Source of the DNA: a virus
Strand: one strand, 5' to 3'
IMG/VR virus record: IMGVR_UViG_3300031753_000035
Location: 1 to 27,129 of that record
Length of the DNA stretch: 27,129 nucleotides
This document shows positions 7,699-14,383 of the stretch, piece after piece. A program made the position numbers and the translations under genes. The notes beneath the pieces are model-generated. The model was given only the letters and a program-made list of their open reading frames with translations, searched no databases and had not been told where the DNA came from. Within the stretch, counting starts at the first letter, position 1. Every line of letters starts with the position of its first letter.

Positions 7699-8733
7699 TT
7701 ACTGGATGCGGTCCCACGTGGCGTCAGGCGCCGAGTAGAGATAGCCAACGCCGCTGTCGGCGGGTAGTTTGAGAAATGGCGGCTTGTCGTGGGTGGATTC
7801 CGCTTTTTCCTTTTTCGGCAGCGTCGGCGACCAGTGGAGGCTCTGGTTTCTGTGTGCGAGCACGGTCAATTCGCCGATTTCCAGGGTCGAATAGATGAAT
7901 GCGAGATGACCATCGACCGGATGCTCAGGCAGGAGCACGGTGAGCGCCGGCAGCGGCTCGGGAGGTGAAAGCAGCAGGCGCGACACACCATCAGGGAATA
8001 CGACCCGTTCGGTCGGGATGCTGAACTTCAGGTCAACGCGATCGGGGACGGCCGCAGGCGGAGGCACAGGAACAGCAGGAGGCACAGGAACGGGAGCGCC
8101 GACAGCGGGCGCGACAGGCTTTGCAGCATCGCGCGCGTAGGTTCCATCGGGATTGCGCACCGGGAGCGCAAGCACGACTTCGCCTGGCGAGCCCGGACGT
8201 GTGTTGGTCGCCGCGACGGCGGGAGTGCGAACCTCTCGCACCGTCGCGCCTTCGGGGATCGATCCGCCGGATACGCGTGCGCCGGCAAGGCCGTCGGTCG
8301 CGGCCAGGCCGGCGATGGCGCTTTCGCGGGCGATCAGCGTGAATACGACCGGCTGCCGCACGCCAGTCGCCGGAGCAAACGGCTCGACGTTGGACAGGGA
8401 AACAACGCCGTCTACCGAGGGCGTTGCGGGAACGACGATCGACGCGACCTTCACTCCCTCGGGCAGGCCTTCGGTCGCCACCGAGGCGCCAACCAAGCCA
8501 TCGGTCGCGGCAAGGCCTTCGATCCGGTTGCCGTTCAGAAAGCCCGTCGTCTTGATGGTGACCGTGCTGCCGGCGAGCGTGACGATGCCGGATGCCGTCA
8601 CTTCGCGCGGCGGAAGCGGCGTCTGCTTGGAGTAGCCGGCCGCATCGCGGAATTGCGCAACCGACATGGTCTCGGCCTGTGGCCCGACGCCGTGCACCGT
8701 GACCTTCTGCGTTCCGCTCGGAGTCGTGATCAT
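7699..8733 (-). CDS. Tail/decoration protein with GLAATDGL repeats
   Basis: A 344-residue protein without signal peptide. Residues 7-34 (GTQKVTVHGVGPQAETMSVAQFRDAAGY) are the same anchor element as in the following gene. Two copies of a repeat follow: IEGLAATDGLVGASV...LPEGVKV and IAGLAATDGLAGARV...IPEGATV, a beta-type module common in phage structural proteins, where the pattern is G-L-x-x-G-x-x-V-x-x-x-x-I-P-x-G-T-x-V. A Pro/Val linker (about residues 212-230) leads to a C-terminal domain ending YLYSAPDATWDRIQ. Start at ATG 8733 with AGAGGAAAG. The role is structural by context. Confidence 0.65.
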   Translation of the reverse strand: MITTPSGTQKVTVHGVGPQAETMSVAQFRDAAGYSKQTPLPPREVTASGIVTLAGSTVTIKTTGFLNGNRIEGLAATDGLVGASVATEGLPEGVKVASIVVPATPSVDGVVSLSNVEPFAPATGVRQPVVFTLIARESAIAGLAATDGLAGARVSGGSIPEGATVREVRTPAVAATNTRPGSPGEVVLALPVRNPDGTYARDAAKPVAPAVGAPVPVPPAVPVPPPAAVPDRVDLKFSIPTERVVFPDGVSRLLLSPPEPLPALTVLLPEHPVDGHLAFIYSTLEIGELTVLAHRNQSLHWSPTLPKKEKAESTHDKPPFLKLPADSGVGYLYSAPDATWDRIQ

Positions 8734-8749
8734 GGTTCTTTCCTCTCGG

Positions 8750-9646
8750 TTAGCCCGAAGTGAGCGGCCCGATGGCGAGCGATTCCGCCGCGCCGCCGGT
8801 CTGCGAAAAACGATAATTGATGGTGCCGGACGTATATTCGATGCAATTGAGCCGGTAGAGTACGTTTTTCTCCGGCTCGCCGAAGGTCAGCGAGACCGAC
8901 GAGAGATCGAGATATTGCGCCAGCGCGCCGGCGCCCCCGATGTTGCACACGAGCCAAGTCGCGCCGCCGTCGAAGCTGCGTTCCACCTGCACGGTGGCGT
9001 CGTATTTGATCGCCGCCCCGGTAAAACTGGCCGCGGCATCGGCGCCCGTGACCGTGACGACGTTGCCGGTCGGCGCGAACTGGAACGGCACCGGCCCTGT
9101 CATGACGGGCGCTGCGGTTGCCGGGGCGGAGAGCTGCACAATCCCCGGAACGCCGGGATTGATGTTAGTCGGCGGGACTGCGACCTGGATGATGGCGGTG
9201 ACCGTCGTATTGGCCGGCAGCGTCACCTGCTCATTGTTCGACGGCACGGTGACCGTCGCGCCGAGCAATCCGGCGGTCGAGGCAAGTCCGCCGATCTGCG
9301 CCGCCGCGGTGTTGATCGTGCCGTAGAGGGTGATCGGCGGCAGAGCAAGCGTGACCGTAGTCCCGACCAGGTTGCCGATGGTCGCGCCGCGCGGCACGTT
9401 GGCGGAGTTGATCGCATTGCCGATCGCGAGCCCGGTTGCGCTCGCCACCGTCGGGGCAAGCGACCCGGCGGCTGTGGTCAAGGCGGTGTTGATCGATGCC
9501 CAGATGGCGAGGTTCATCGGGCCGCGGAAAGCAAACGGTGCGGTCGGACCGACGGCGGACAGCGTGCCGCCCAGATAGGCGTTGCACTGGTCGCCGGCGT
9601 TGGGGAGGCCGGCAGCTGCTACGCCGAGAGGTGCCGGAATTCCCAT
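8750..9646 (-). CDS. Structural protein with tail-type beta repeats
   Basis: A 298-residue Ala/Thr/Gly-rich protein. Two degenerate copies of the G-L-x-x-G repeat are visible: SATGLAIGNAINSANVPRGATIGNLVGTTVTLA and LASTAGLLGATVTVPS. The C-terminal third is more ordinary, with VQVERSFDGGATWLVCNIGG, a pattern seen in phage tail or fibre subunits, and YRLNCIEYTSGTINYRFSQTG at the end. Start at ATG 9646 with TAAGG seven bases upstream; its stop lies 17 bases before the next start. It is likely a virion surface or tail component. Confidence 0.6.
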   Translation of the reverse strand: MGIPAPLGVAAAGLPNAGDQCNAYLGGTLSAVGPTAPFAFRGPMNLAIWASINTALTTAAGSLAPTVASATGLAIGNAINSANVPRGATIGNLVGTTVTLALPPITLYGTINTAAAQIGGLASTAGLLGATVTVPSNNEQVTLPANTTVTAIIQVAVPPTNINPGVPGIVQLSAPATAAPVMTGPVPFQFAPTGNVVTVTGADAAASFTGAAIKYDATVQVERSFDGGATWLVCNIGGAGALAQYLDLSSVSLTFGEPEKNVLYRLNCIEYTSGTINYRFSQTGGAAESLAIGPLTSG

Positions 9647-9655
9647 GGACCGACC

Positions 9656-10423
9656 TTAGCTGCGCGGCGCGTTTTCGCCCCGCCGCAGCGGCTTTGCCAC
9701 GGTGCCGAGCACGTGCACGAATTCGGCATTGGGATCGTTGTTGTCGCCGCCAGCCGGTGCATCGATATCGAGCGCATCGGCAAACGGATGGACCGACGCG
9801 GTGGCGGTCGCGCGCGATTCGGGATCGCCCTTGACCGACAGGCCGCCGGGCGTAATCACATAGGGCCGGTCATCGACGCGCGTGGCGCCGCCATGCGGCC
9901 CGACGATGCGGCCAAGCTTGGCGGATGTCCCGATCGATTCCTTGAATGCGGCATAGATTTCCTTCGCCACGTCGTTGACCGGGAGCATGGCGAGCGACGG
10001 CATGCCGGTCCAGAAAATTTCGACGTTGCGGACCTTGCCGTTCCTGCCGCCGTCGCGGACATAGGGCTGGACCAGGCGCTCGTTGAGGTAGACCGGCGTC
10101 ACCAGGCGATATTCCGGCCTTTCGTTGCGTTGCCGCGCTGCCTCGATGAGCTGCCAAGCCTTCGCGGTGGCGGCTTCGCGGTGGCGAGCCTCCTCCGGCG
10201 AAATCTTGGTCTTCGGCTGGCCCTGCTGGTTGATCTCGGTCATCTGCAGCACGAGTTCGGAAAACAGCGCCTTGACCTCGTCGCCGACGCCGTTTGTCAC
10301 GAGCGCGGGTTGATCGCCGATCCGAATCCCTTCCAGGGCTTTGTGCGCGGCGGATTCGGCCACCTTGTCGAGCGCCGCCTGAAATTCGTCCTGCGTCATG
10401 GTCACGGTCTTGCGATCCGCCAT
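9656..10423 (-). CDS. Unknown protein of the head-tail region
   Basis: A 255-residue protein starting at ATG 10423 behind a perfect AAGGAGGGA ribosome site; an upstream in-frame ATG at 10456 is rejected for that reason. The N-terminal 110 residues are helical and charged (TQDEFQAALDKVAESAAHKALEGIRI...EEARHREAATAKAWQLIEAARQRNERPEYR). The second half is mixed, with RLVTPVYLNERLVQPYVRDGG and AKLGRIVGPHGGATRVDDRPYVI. No family is recognised. Placed directly after the capsid cement gene, it is probably a head-completion or connector-associated protein, which is inference from order only. Confidence 0.6.
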   Translation of the reverse strand: MADRKTVTMTQDEFQAALDKVAESAAHKALEGIRIGDQPALVTNGVGDEVKALFSELVLQMTEINQQGQPKTKISPEEARHREAATAKAWQLIEAARQRNERPEYRLVTPVYLNERLVQPYVRDGGRNGKVRNVEIFWTGMPSLAMLPVNDVAKEIYAAFKESIGTSAKLGRIVGPHGGATRVDDRPYVITPGGLSVKGDPESRATATASVHPFADALDIDAPAGGDNNDPNAEFVHVLGTVAKPLRRGENAPRS

Positions 10424-10460
10424 GGACAATTCCCTCCTTGATTTGCGCCCGGCCATTGGC

Positions 10461-11021
10461 TCAAGCGACCTTGTAATTGGCGGCGGCGAACTTATTCGCC
10501 TGGTCGTCGCGGACCATGGTGACCAGCGCGGATGCGATCGTGCCGGTTGTGAAGCTGCCGGACGGCAGTGCCGTGGCCGTCATCGGCGAGAACAGCAGCG
10601 ACAGGAACCGCGGCCGCAGGTTCGCCGGCATAGTCGGCAGGAACGGGAATCGCGCCACGACCGCGCCGGCAACCGCGTTGGCCATCGTGATGCCGTCCTG
10701 ACTGGCGATATCGACCCACGCGCCCGGCTGGTAGTTGCCGCCGACGCCGAGATCGACGGCGGCCTGCAATGCGACCTTGAGCAACTGCCCGGCCGCGCCG
10801 GTCAATCCCGTGCCGATCGTGATGTTCAATTCCGGCCGGATGCCGCCGACGCCGGCGTCCTCCCCGAACAATGCGGCGTTGCCGATGATGTTTGGCGGTG
10901 CCACGCCGACACCGGCGCCGAGCAGGTCGATAATGCCGGAACGGATGGTCAGGCCCGCACCTGCGACAAGAGAGAGATTGCCGCCGATCGGGACAAAGGC
11001 AACGAGCGCGTCGGTGATCAT
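10461..11021 (-). CDS. Capsid cement/decoration protein (Bbp16-like)
   Basis: A 186-residue protein immediately after the major capsid gene. It starts ITDALVAFVPIGGNLSLVAGAG, has GLTGAAGQLLKVALQAAVDLGVGG in the middle and RPRFLSLLFSPMTATALPSGSFTTGTIASALV near the end. This order and pattern (short beta-rich protein following the coat, ending in R-F-L-x-L-x-Y/F...G-x-F-T-x-G) fits the Bbp16-type capsid cement proteins named from Bordetella phage BPP-1. Such proteins bind between coat hexamers and stabilise the shell. The family call is from pattern memory. Confidence 0.7.
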   Translation of the reverse strand: MITDALVAFVPIGGNLSLVAGAGLTIRSGIIDLLGAGVGVAPPNIIGNAALFGEDAGVGGIRPELNITIGTGLTGAAGQLLKVALQAAVDLGVGGNYQPGAWVDIASQDGITMANAVAGAVVARFPFLPTMPANLRPRFLSLLFSPMTATALPSGSFTTGTIASALVTMVRDDQANKFAAANYKVA

Positions 11022-11042
11022 GATAGAGGTACTCCTATGGAT

Positions 11043-11077
11043 GCGTTCGCCCGATCAGTTGCGTTCGCCGATCAGTT
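11043..11077 (-). repeat. Tandem duplication over the capsid gene stop
   Basis: Two adjacent copies, GCGTTCGCCCGATCAGTT (11043-11060) and GCGTTCGCCGATCAGTT (11061-11077), differ by one base. The second copy contains the stop codon of the major capsid gene (TCA at 11072-11074), so the first copy repeats a stop just downstream. It is probably a replication slippage product. Confidence 0.7.
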
Positions 11078-12115
11078 GACGGTCGCTTCGGTATTGAGGA
11101 TCTGGTCGATGAGCTTGATAGGCTCGCCGCGGAAATTGTCGGTGACGATGCCGGCGTAGTCTTCGAGTCGCAGCAGAACGTTGCGCTGGCGCATCGCTTG
11201 CACGTACATCCAGTGCAGCATGGTACGGTTGCAGTACCAGACGTTGCGGGTGGCGTAGTTATCGTCGGGTGCGTCGGTCTTATCGACGCCGGAAACCTTC
11301 TTGCTGGTCTTCGGGAACAGCAGCGTCATTTCCGGCATCGTCGCAAAAATATCGATCGCGTTCGGTCCGGCCAAGCCTGCGGCCGTGGTATCGATATTTG
11401 CGAGCCGCGCGGCGCGCCGCCAATCCATCGGCACGAGGCCGACTTCTTGCTCGAAATAGGTGGTGAACGCGAGGTAGGGATTGCCGAGATTATCGTATGC
11501 CGGCACCGTATCGCTGCGGTCCTCGACTTTGAGGCCGGCTTGTCCGCCGCGCGGATAGGTCAGGAAGAACGAGCGCGGCGACCACCCGATGTACCAGAGC
11601 GAGGTGTTCGAATTGCCGGTGCCGCCGCCTGGCAGCACGTTGGCGGCGTTCTGCGCATTATTGGTGTTGATGGTGTTGTAGAACGGCGCGAGGCCCATGA
11701 ATTCGGGGGGCGTCAGGGTCGTGTTGCCGTAGATGAGGGTTTGTGCGATAACCTGCGAAAACCCCTCCAGAAATGCGAAATCTTCCGAGCGCCGGAATGC
11801 CTCGCCCTGTCCGGAATGGCGCAGCAGCGCCGCATCGACCTGGCTCCAATCGGCCAGCATGCCGAGACCGACGCGGGCCTTAGCGGTGGTGGATTTGCCG
11901 TAGGGCGTACCCTGGTTATAGGCGCGCCACGCCGGCGAGACAATCGAGGTCCGGTACGAGAACTCGTGCCCGGTGCGCTCGTTCGCCTCCATGAACGGTG
12001 CGTCGTCGGTCCAGTCGTTGCACTGGGACAGCATCTCGGCGACTTCCATGATTTCGCCGCTGGTGCTGGTGCGCGAGGCCACGTCGGTGATCGTTGGCCA
12101 TTGTCCGGTCGCCAT
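11072..12115 (-). CDS. Major capsid protein
   Basis: A 347-residue protein starting at ATG 12115 with AAGGAG nine bases upstream. Features fit the coat proteins of BPP-1-like podoviruses: WPTITDVASR near the start, IMEVAEMLSQCNDWTDDAPFMEAN, GHEFSYRTSIVSPAWRAYNQGTPYGKSTT, FLEGFSQVIAQTLIYGN, PPEFMGLAPFYN, GGTGNSNTSLWYIGWSPRSFFLTYPRG, then EVGLVPMDWRRAARLANID and a C-terminal domain with NRTMLHWMYVQAM. The coat forms the icosahedral shell with an HK97-type fold expected for the class. It lies between scaffold and cement, the usual order. Confidence 0.9.
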   Translation of the reverse strand: MATGQWPTITDVASRTSTSGEIMEVAEMLSQCNDWTDDAPFMEANERTGHEFSYRTSIVSPAWRAYNQGTPYGKSTTAKARVGLGMLADWSQVDAALLRHSGQGEAFRRSEDFAFLEGFSQVIAQTLIYGNTTLTPPEFMGLAPFYNTINTNNAQNAANVLPGGGTGNSNTSLWYIGWSPRSFFLTYPRGGQAGLKVEDRSDTVPAYDNLGNPYLAFTTYFEQEVGLVPMDWRRAARLANIDTTAAGLAGPNAIDIFATMPEMTLLFPKTSKKVSGVDKTDAPDDNYATRNVWYCNRTMLHWMYVQAMRQRNVLLRLEDYAGIVTDNFRGEPIKLIDQILNTEATVN

Positions 12116-12155
12116 TGTTCGTGGCTCCTTGCGTTAGAGCTTCTTGGTTTTTTTG

Positions 12156-12180
12156 GGGACCGGCGCGTTTGCGCCGTCCC
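12156..12180. other. Hairpin between scaffold and capsid genes
   Basis: GGGAC (12156-12160) pairs with GTCCC (12176-12180), and GGCGC (12162-12166) with GCGCC (12171-12175), leaving one bulged C and a GTTT loop. A run of seven T lies on the plus-strand 5' side, which becomes a run of A after the hairpin in the minus-strand transcript, so it is not an intrinsic terminator for the capsid operon. It sits 41 bases before the capsid start and could affect mRNA processing or stability. Confidence 0.6.
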
Positions 12181-12194
12181 GTGATTTGGTTCTG

Positions 12195-13115
12195 TCAGGT
12201 ACCGTTCATTTTTTGCCGGGATTCCTCGGAGTACATGCTGCCGCGCGGCGGCCGGCCGATGTTCCGCGGCGGCTTGATGTCGACGGGCAGGCTCGATGCT
12301 TGCGGCTGATCGACGAAGGCGGCGGCGTTATGCAAGATGCGCCACAGCGCGGGATGCGAGCCGGCGCCGGTGACACGCACAAATTCCTCGTATTCGGCGA
12401 GGTCGGCCTTGTACTTCGCCGATCCGAACGGGGCGGAGGAAATCAGCGCATCGCGCACGCGGGCGACCGCGGCTGAAGCGGTGGCATGGCCAGCACCGCC
12501 AAATTCAGGATCGGCAAGCACCTTTTTGTCCCAGGCCGCGGTTGTGGCGTTGAAAACGTCGAATTGATCGCGCCTGGTCTGCGCGGCAAATTCGGTTGCC
12601 GCCTTAGCGTAGAGATCGAGCAGTTTCTGTCCGGCCTCGGCCGGATTGGCGAGGCCTTCCTTCAAAATCGACTTGAATTCGCCGATCGCGGCTGGATCGG
12701 CTTTGACCGTCTCCGGAATTTTGAATTCGTATTTGTCGAGATCGACGGTGGGCGCCACTTCGGGCTTGGGTGGCTGCTGCCCTTCGGGCTTGGCTTCCGA
12801 TTTTGCGGGGGCTTCGGGTTTGGCTGCTTCGCCCGCCTTGGCGGCATCAGGCGCATCCGGCTTGACCTCGGGCTCGGGAGCGGCGGCGGCCTTGCGCGCC
12901 GCATCTTCGCGTTCGAGCAGCGTTTCGCGGAACGCCGGCGGTTGTTCGGGCTTCGGCGCGGCTTCTTCGGGAGGTGTGGAAGGAGCCGCGCCCGGAGCAG
13001 CGGCCGCAAGGAGGCTGACTTCGCTTGCGGCCGCTGGCGCCGCGGGAGGGGATTGGGGGGCTTCCGCGGCAACAGGGATGGGCGCGGCGATAGGAGGATT
13101 TGTATTATCAGTCAT
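12195..13115 (-). CDS. Capsid scaffolding/assembly protein
   Basis: A 306-residue acidic-basic mixed protein upstream of the coat gene, the expected scaffold position. The first 120 residues are low-complexity Ala/Pro/Glu/Lys, likely disordered. A structured part follows: DLDKYEFKIPETVKADPAAIGEFKSILKEGLANPAEAGQKLLDLYAKAATEF, then AAWDKKVLADPEFGG, a pattern typical of scaffolds in this phage group. The C-terminus is SMYSEESRQKMNGT, a basic helical peptide also found in three small proteins far downstream. In P22-type scaffolds a basic C-terminal helical element binds coat; by analogy this end may do so. The stop of the previous gene overlaps the start by eight bases. Confidence 0.8.
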   Translation of the reverse strand: MTDNTNPPIAAPIPVAAEAPQSPPAAPAAASEVSLLAAAAPGAAPSTPPEEAAPKPEQPPAFRETLLEREDAARKAAAAPEPEVKPDAPDAAKAGEAAKPEAPAKSEAKPEGQQPPKPEVAPTVDLDKYEFKIPETVKADPAAIGEFKSILKEGLANPAEAGQKLLDLYAKAATEFAAQTRRDQFDVFNATTAAWDKKVLADPEFGGAGHATASAAVARVRDALISSAPFGSAKYKADLAEYEEFVRVTGAGSHPALWRILHNAAAFVDQPQASSLPVDIKPPRNIGRPPRGSMYSEESRQKMNGT

Positions 13116-13542
13116 TGATCAGGCCTGCAAATCGCTGGTCGTTCTCGGCATGCATGAGCGCCACGGCGGACGCATCGAGCCGCAGCCATGCGTGATAGAG
13201 GCGCAGGCCGAAATCCTGCTCGCCGCGCGCGTAATCGGTTGCCTGCTGGTTCGGCATGCCCGACGGCGAGACCATCCAGCGGGTGTCAAAAGCATGAGCG
13301 TTCGTCGGCCCGGCGATGAGCCGCCACAGCTCGCGGCGCGCCACTGGCCCGGAATTGAGCAGGCCGCGCCAGAATTCGTCGGCCTCACGTTGCTCACGGC
13401 GAATCCGGTCGTTCTTTGCCTCGCGGCGTTTGCGTGGCGACGAGGGCGGATCGGCACCAAGAATATCGCGTTCGACCTCGGAAATGCGGACGGCGTCGCG
13501 TTCCGGATGTTCGGCGTCGCCTGCGGGATCGTCGCCATTCAA
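13108..13542 (-). CDS. Unknown protein between portal and scaffold
   Basis: A 144-residue charged protein. The middle (SPRKRREAKNDRIRREQREADEFWRGLLNSGPVARRELWRLI) is helical and Arg-rich; it is followed by DTRWMVSPSGMPNQQATDYARGEQDFGLRLYHAWLRL, then MHAENDQRF at the end. No family is recognised by name, though small proteins with a GEQDxGLRLYHAWL-like ending recur between portal and scaffold genes in such phages. It overlaps the upstream gene (ATGA) and the downstream scaffold start, so the three are coupled. Possibly a head maturation or connector accessory. Confidence 0.6.
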   Translation of the reverse strand: MNGDDPAGDAEHPERDAVRISEVERDILGADPPSSPRKRREAKNDRIRREQREADEFWRGLLNSGPVARRELWRLIAGPTNAHAFDTRWMVSPSGMPNQQATDYARGEQDFGLRLYHAWLRLDASAVALMHAENDQRFAGLIND

Positions 13543-14054
13543 TGCCAGCTCACAGTTTTGGGAATGATGATGCCGCCGGGCGTAACGTTGGTGATTTTCG
13601 CGGGAGAGGTCCAGCCGATCGGCACGGTATCGCGGTGCGGTCCCGGCAGCGGCGTCGGCAGGATCATGCCAACCCGGCCGGTGGCCTTGGTCCTGATGTC
13701 CTCAGCGATCTTCCGAGTGCCGCGCAGGCACTCCGCGAGTTTAAGAAAAGCGGGGTGCGCGATGCCGGGCGTGAGTTTGCGGCGGGTGCCGTCGGGCATC
13801 TTGATGCCGCGCAGCCAGTCGCCGGCGCGCTTGTGCACCTCAGCCATCGCCCGCCCGATGAAAAGCCAGCGGGTATCCTCGCGCCAGCAGTTCGCCTGCT
13901 TGGCACACCCTTCGATCAATCTGAGTTCGTAGCGGAATCTGTTGTAGGTGGGCCCTTTGAGCGGGACAACCGCGAGATCGTCGCACAGTTCGATCGCCAG
14001 CGCGAAACTCGCAAACATCCGGTCGAAGATTTCGGTCTCGGTCAGAGCACCCAT
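13539..14054 (-). CDS. Unknown protein downstream of portal
   Basis: A 171-residue protein from ATG 14054 (MGALTETEIFDRMF). The first 110 residues are helical (FASFALAIELCDDLAVVPLKG, EGCAKQANCWREDTRWLFIGRAMAEVHKRAGDWLRGIKMPDGTRRKLTPGIAHPAFLKLAECLRG), the last 60 are Pro/Gly-rich with VGMILPTPLPGPHRDTVPIGW. No recognised domain. The start is uncertain: ATG 14054 has no clear ribosome site and an in-frame ATG at 14111 would add 19 residues of out-of-character composition. It overlaps the next gene by four bases. Confidence 0.55.
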   Translation of the reverse strand: MGALTETEIFDRMFASFALAIELCDDLAVVPLKGPTYNRFRYELRLIEGCAKQANCWREDTRWLFIGRAMAEVHKRAGDWLRGIKMPDGTRRKLTPGIAHPAFLKLAECLRGTRKIAEDIRTKATGRVGMILPTPLPGPHRDTVPIGWTSPAKITNVTPGGIIIPKTVSWH

Positions 14055-14137
14055 GCCGCATCGGCGGCCATTATCTCGGCCGTGGCAATGTGCAGGCGTC
14101 GCATCGCGCATTCATGCGCATTAATCTGCGCACTTTT

Positions 14138-14383
14138 TCAGGCGATGCGGCGGGTTTCGCTCTTCGCCCAAGCGTCGAGATCGGTCCGGCGGTAGCGCAC
14201 TGTCTTCCACCCGATGCGGGTGTACGGGGGCCCGTTGCCCTTGTTGTTGTTGGACGCGCGGATGGCGAGCATGCGGGCCGAAATCGGGCAGCCAATCCGC
14301 TCAAGATACATCGCGGCCTGCTTGCGCGAGAACCATTCTTGCTCGGTTCGGTGCGGCGCCAGCTCTACCAGGGCGACGGTCAT
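14138..14383 (-). CDS. HTH DNA-binding protein (AlpA/excisionase-like) coupled to portal
   Basis: An 81-residue protein. Residues 17-76 (EWFSRKQAAMYLERIGCPISARMLAIRASN...GPPYTRIGWKTVRYRRTDLDAWAKS) have the winged-helix helix-turn-helix pattern of the excisionase/AlpA group (HTH_17-like): a helix-turn-helix followed by a wing ending in a strand that reads ...VRYRRxDLDAW. Such proteins bind DNA and act as transcription regulators or as recombination directionality factors. The start ATG 14383 overlaps the portal stop (ATGA), so it is translated with the portal, an unusual place for a regulator. The DNA site and purpose are unknown. Confidence 0.8.
   Translation of the reverse strand: MTVALVELAPHRTEQEWFSRKQAAMYLERIGCPISARMLAIRASNNNKGNGPPYTRIGWKTVRYRRTDLDAWAKSETRRIA

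Noticed and set aside
1-9646. Diversity-generating retroelement, considered because the head genes resemble BPP-1
   Set aside because: No reverse transcriptase frame and no template/variable repeat pair was seen in the window.
8666-10441. A 591-codon plus-strand open frame
   Set aside because: Very Arg/Gly-rich antisense of three well-supported minus-strand structural genes.
12151-12180. Intrinsic terminator between scaffold and capsid
   Set aside because: The T-run is on the wrong side of the hairpin for the direction of transcription, and coat expression must continue.
12646-13932. A 428-codon plus-strand open frame opposite the scaffold gene
   Set aside because: It mirrors the Ala/Pro-rich scaffold and neighbouring genes; composition is antisense-like and no ribosome site precedes it.
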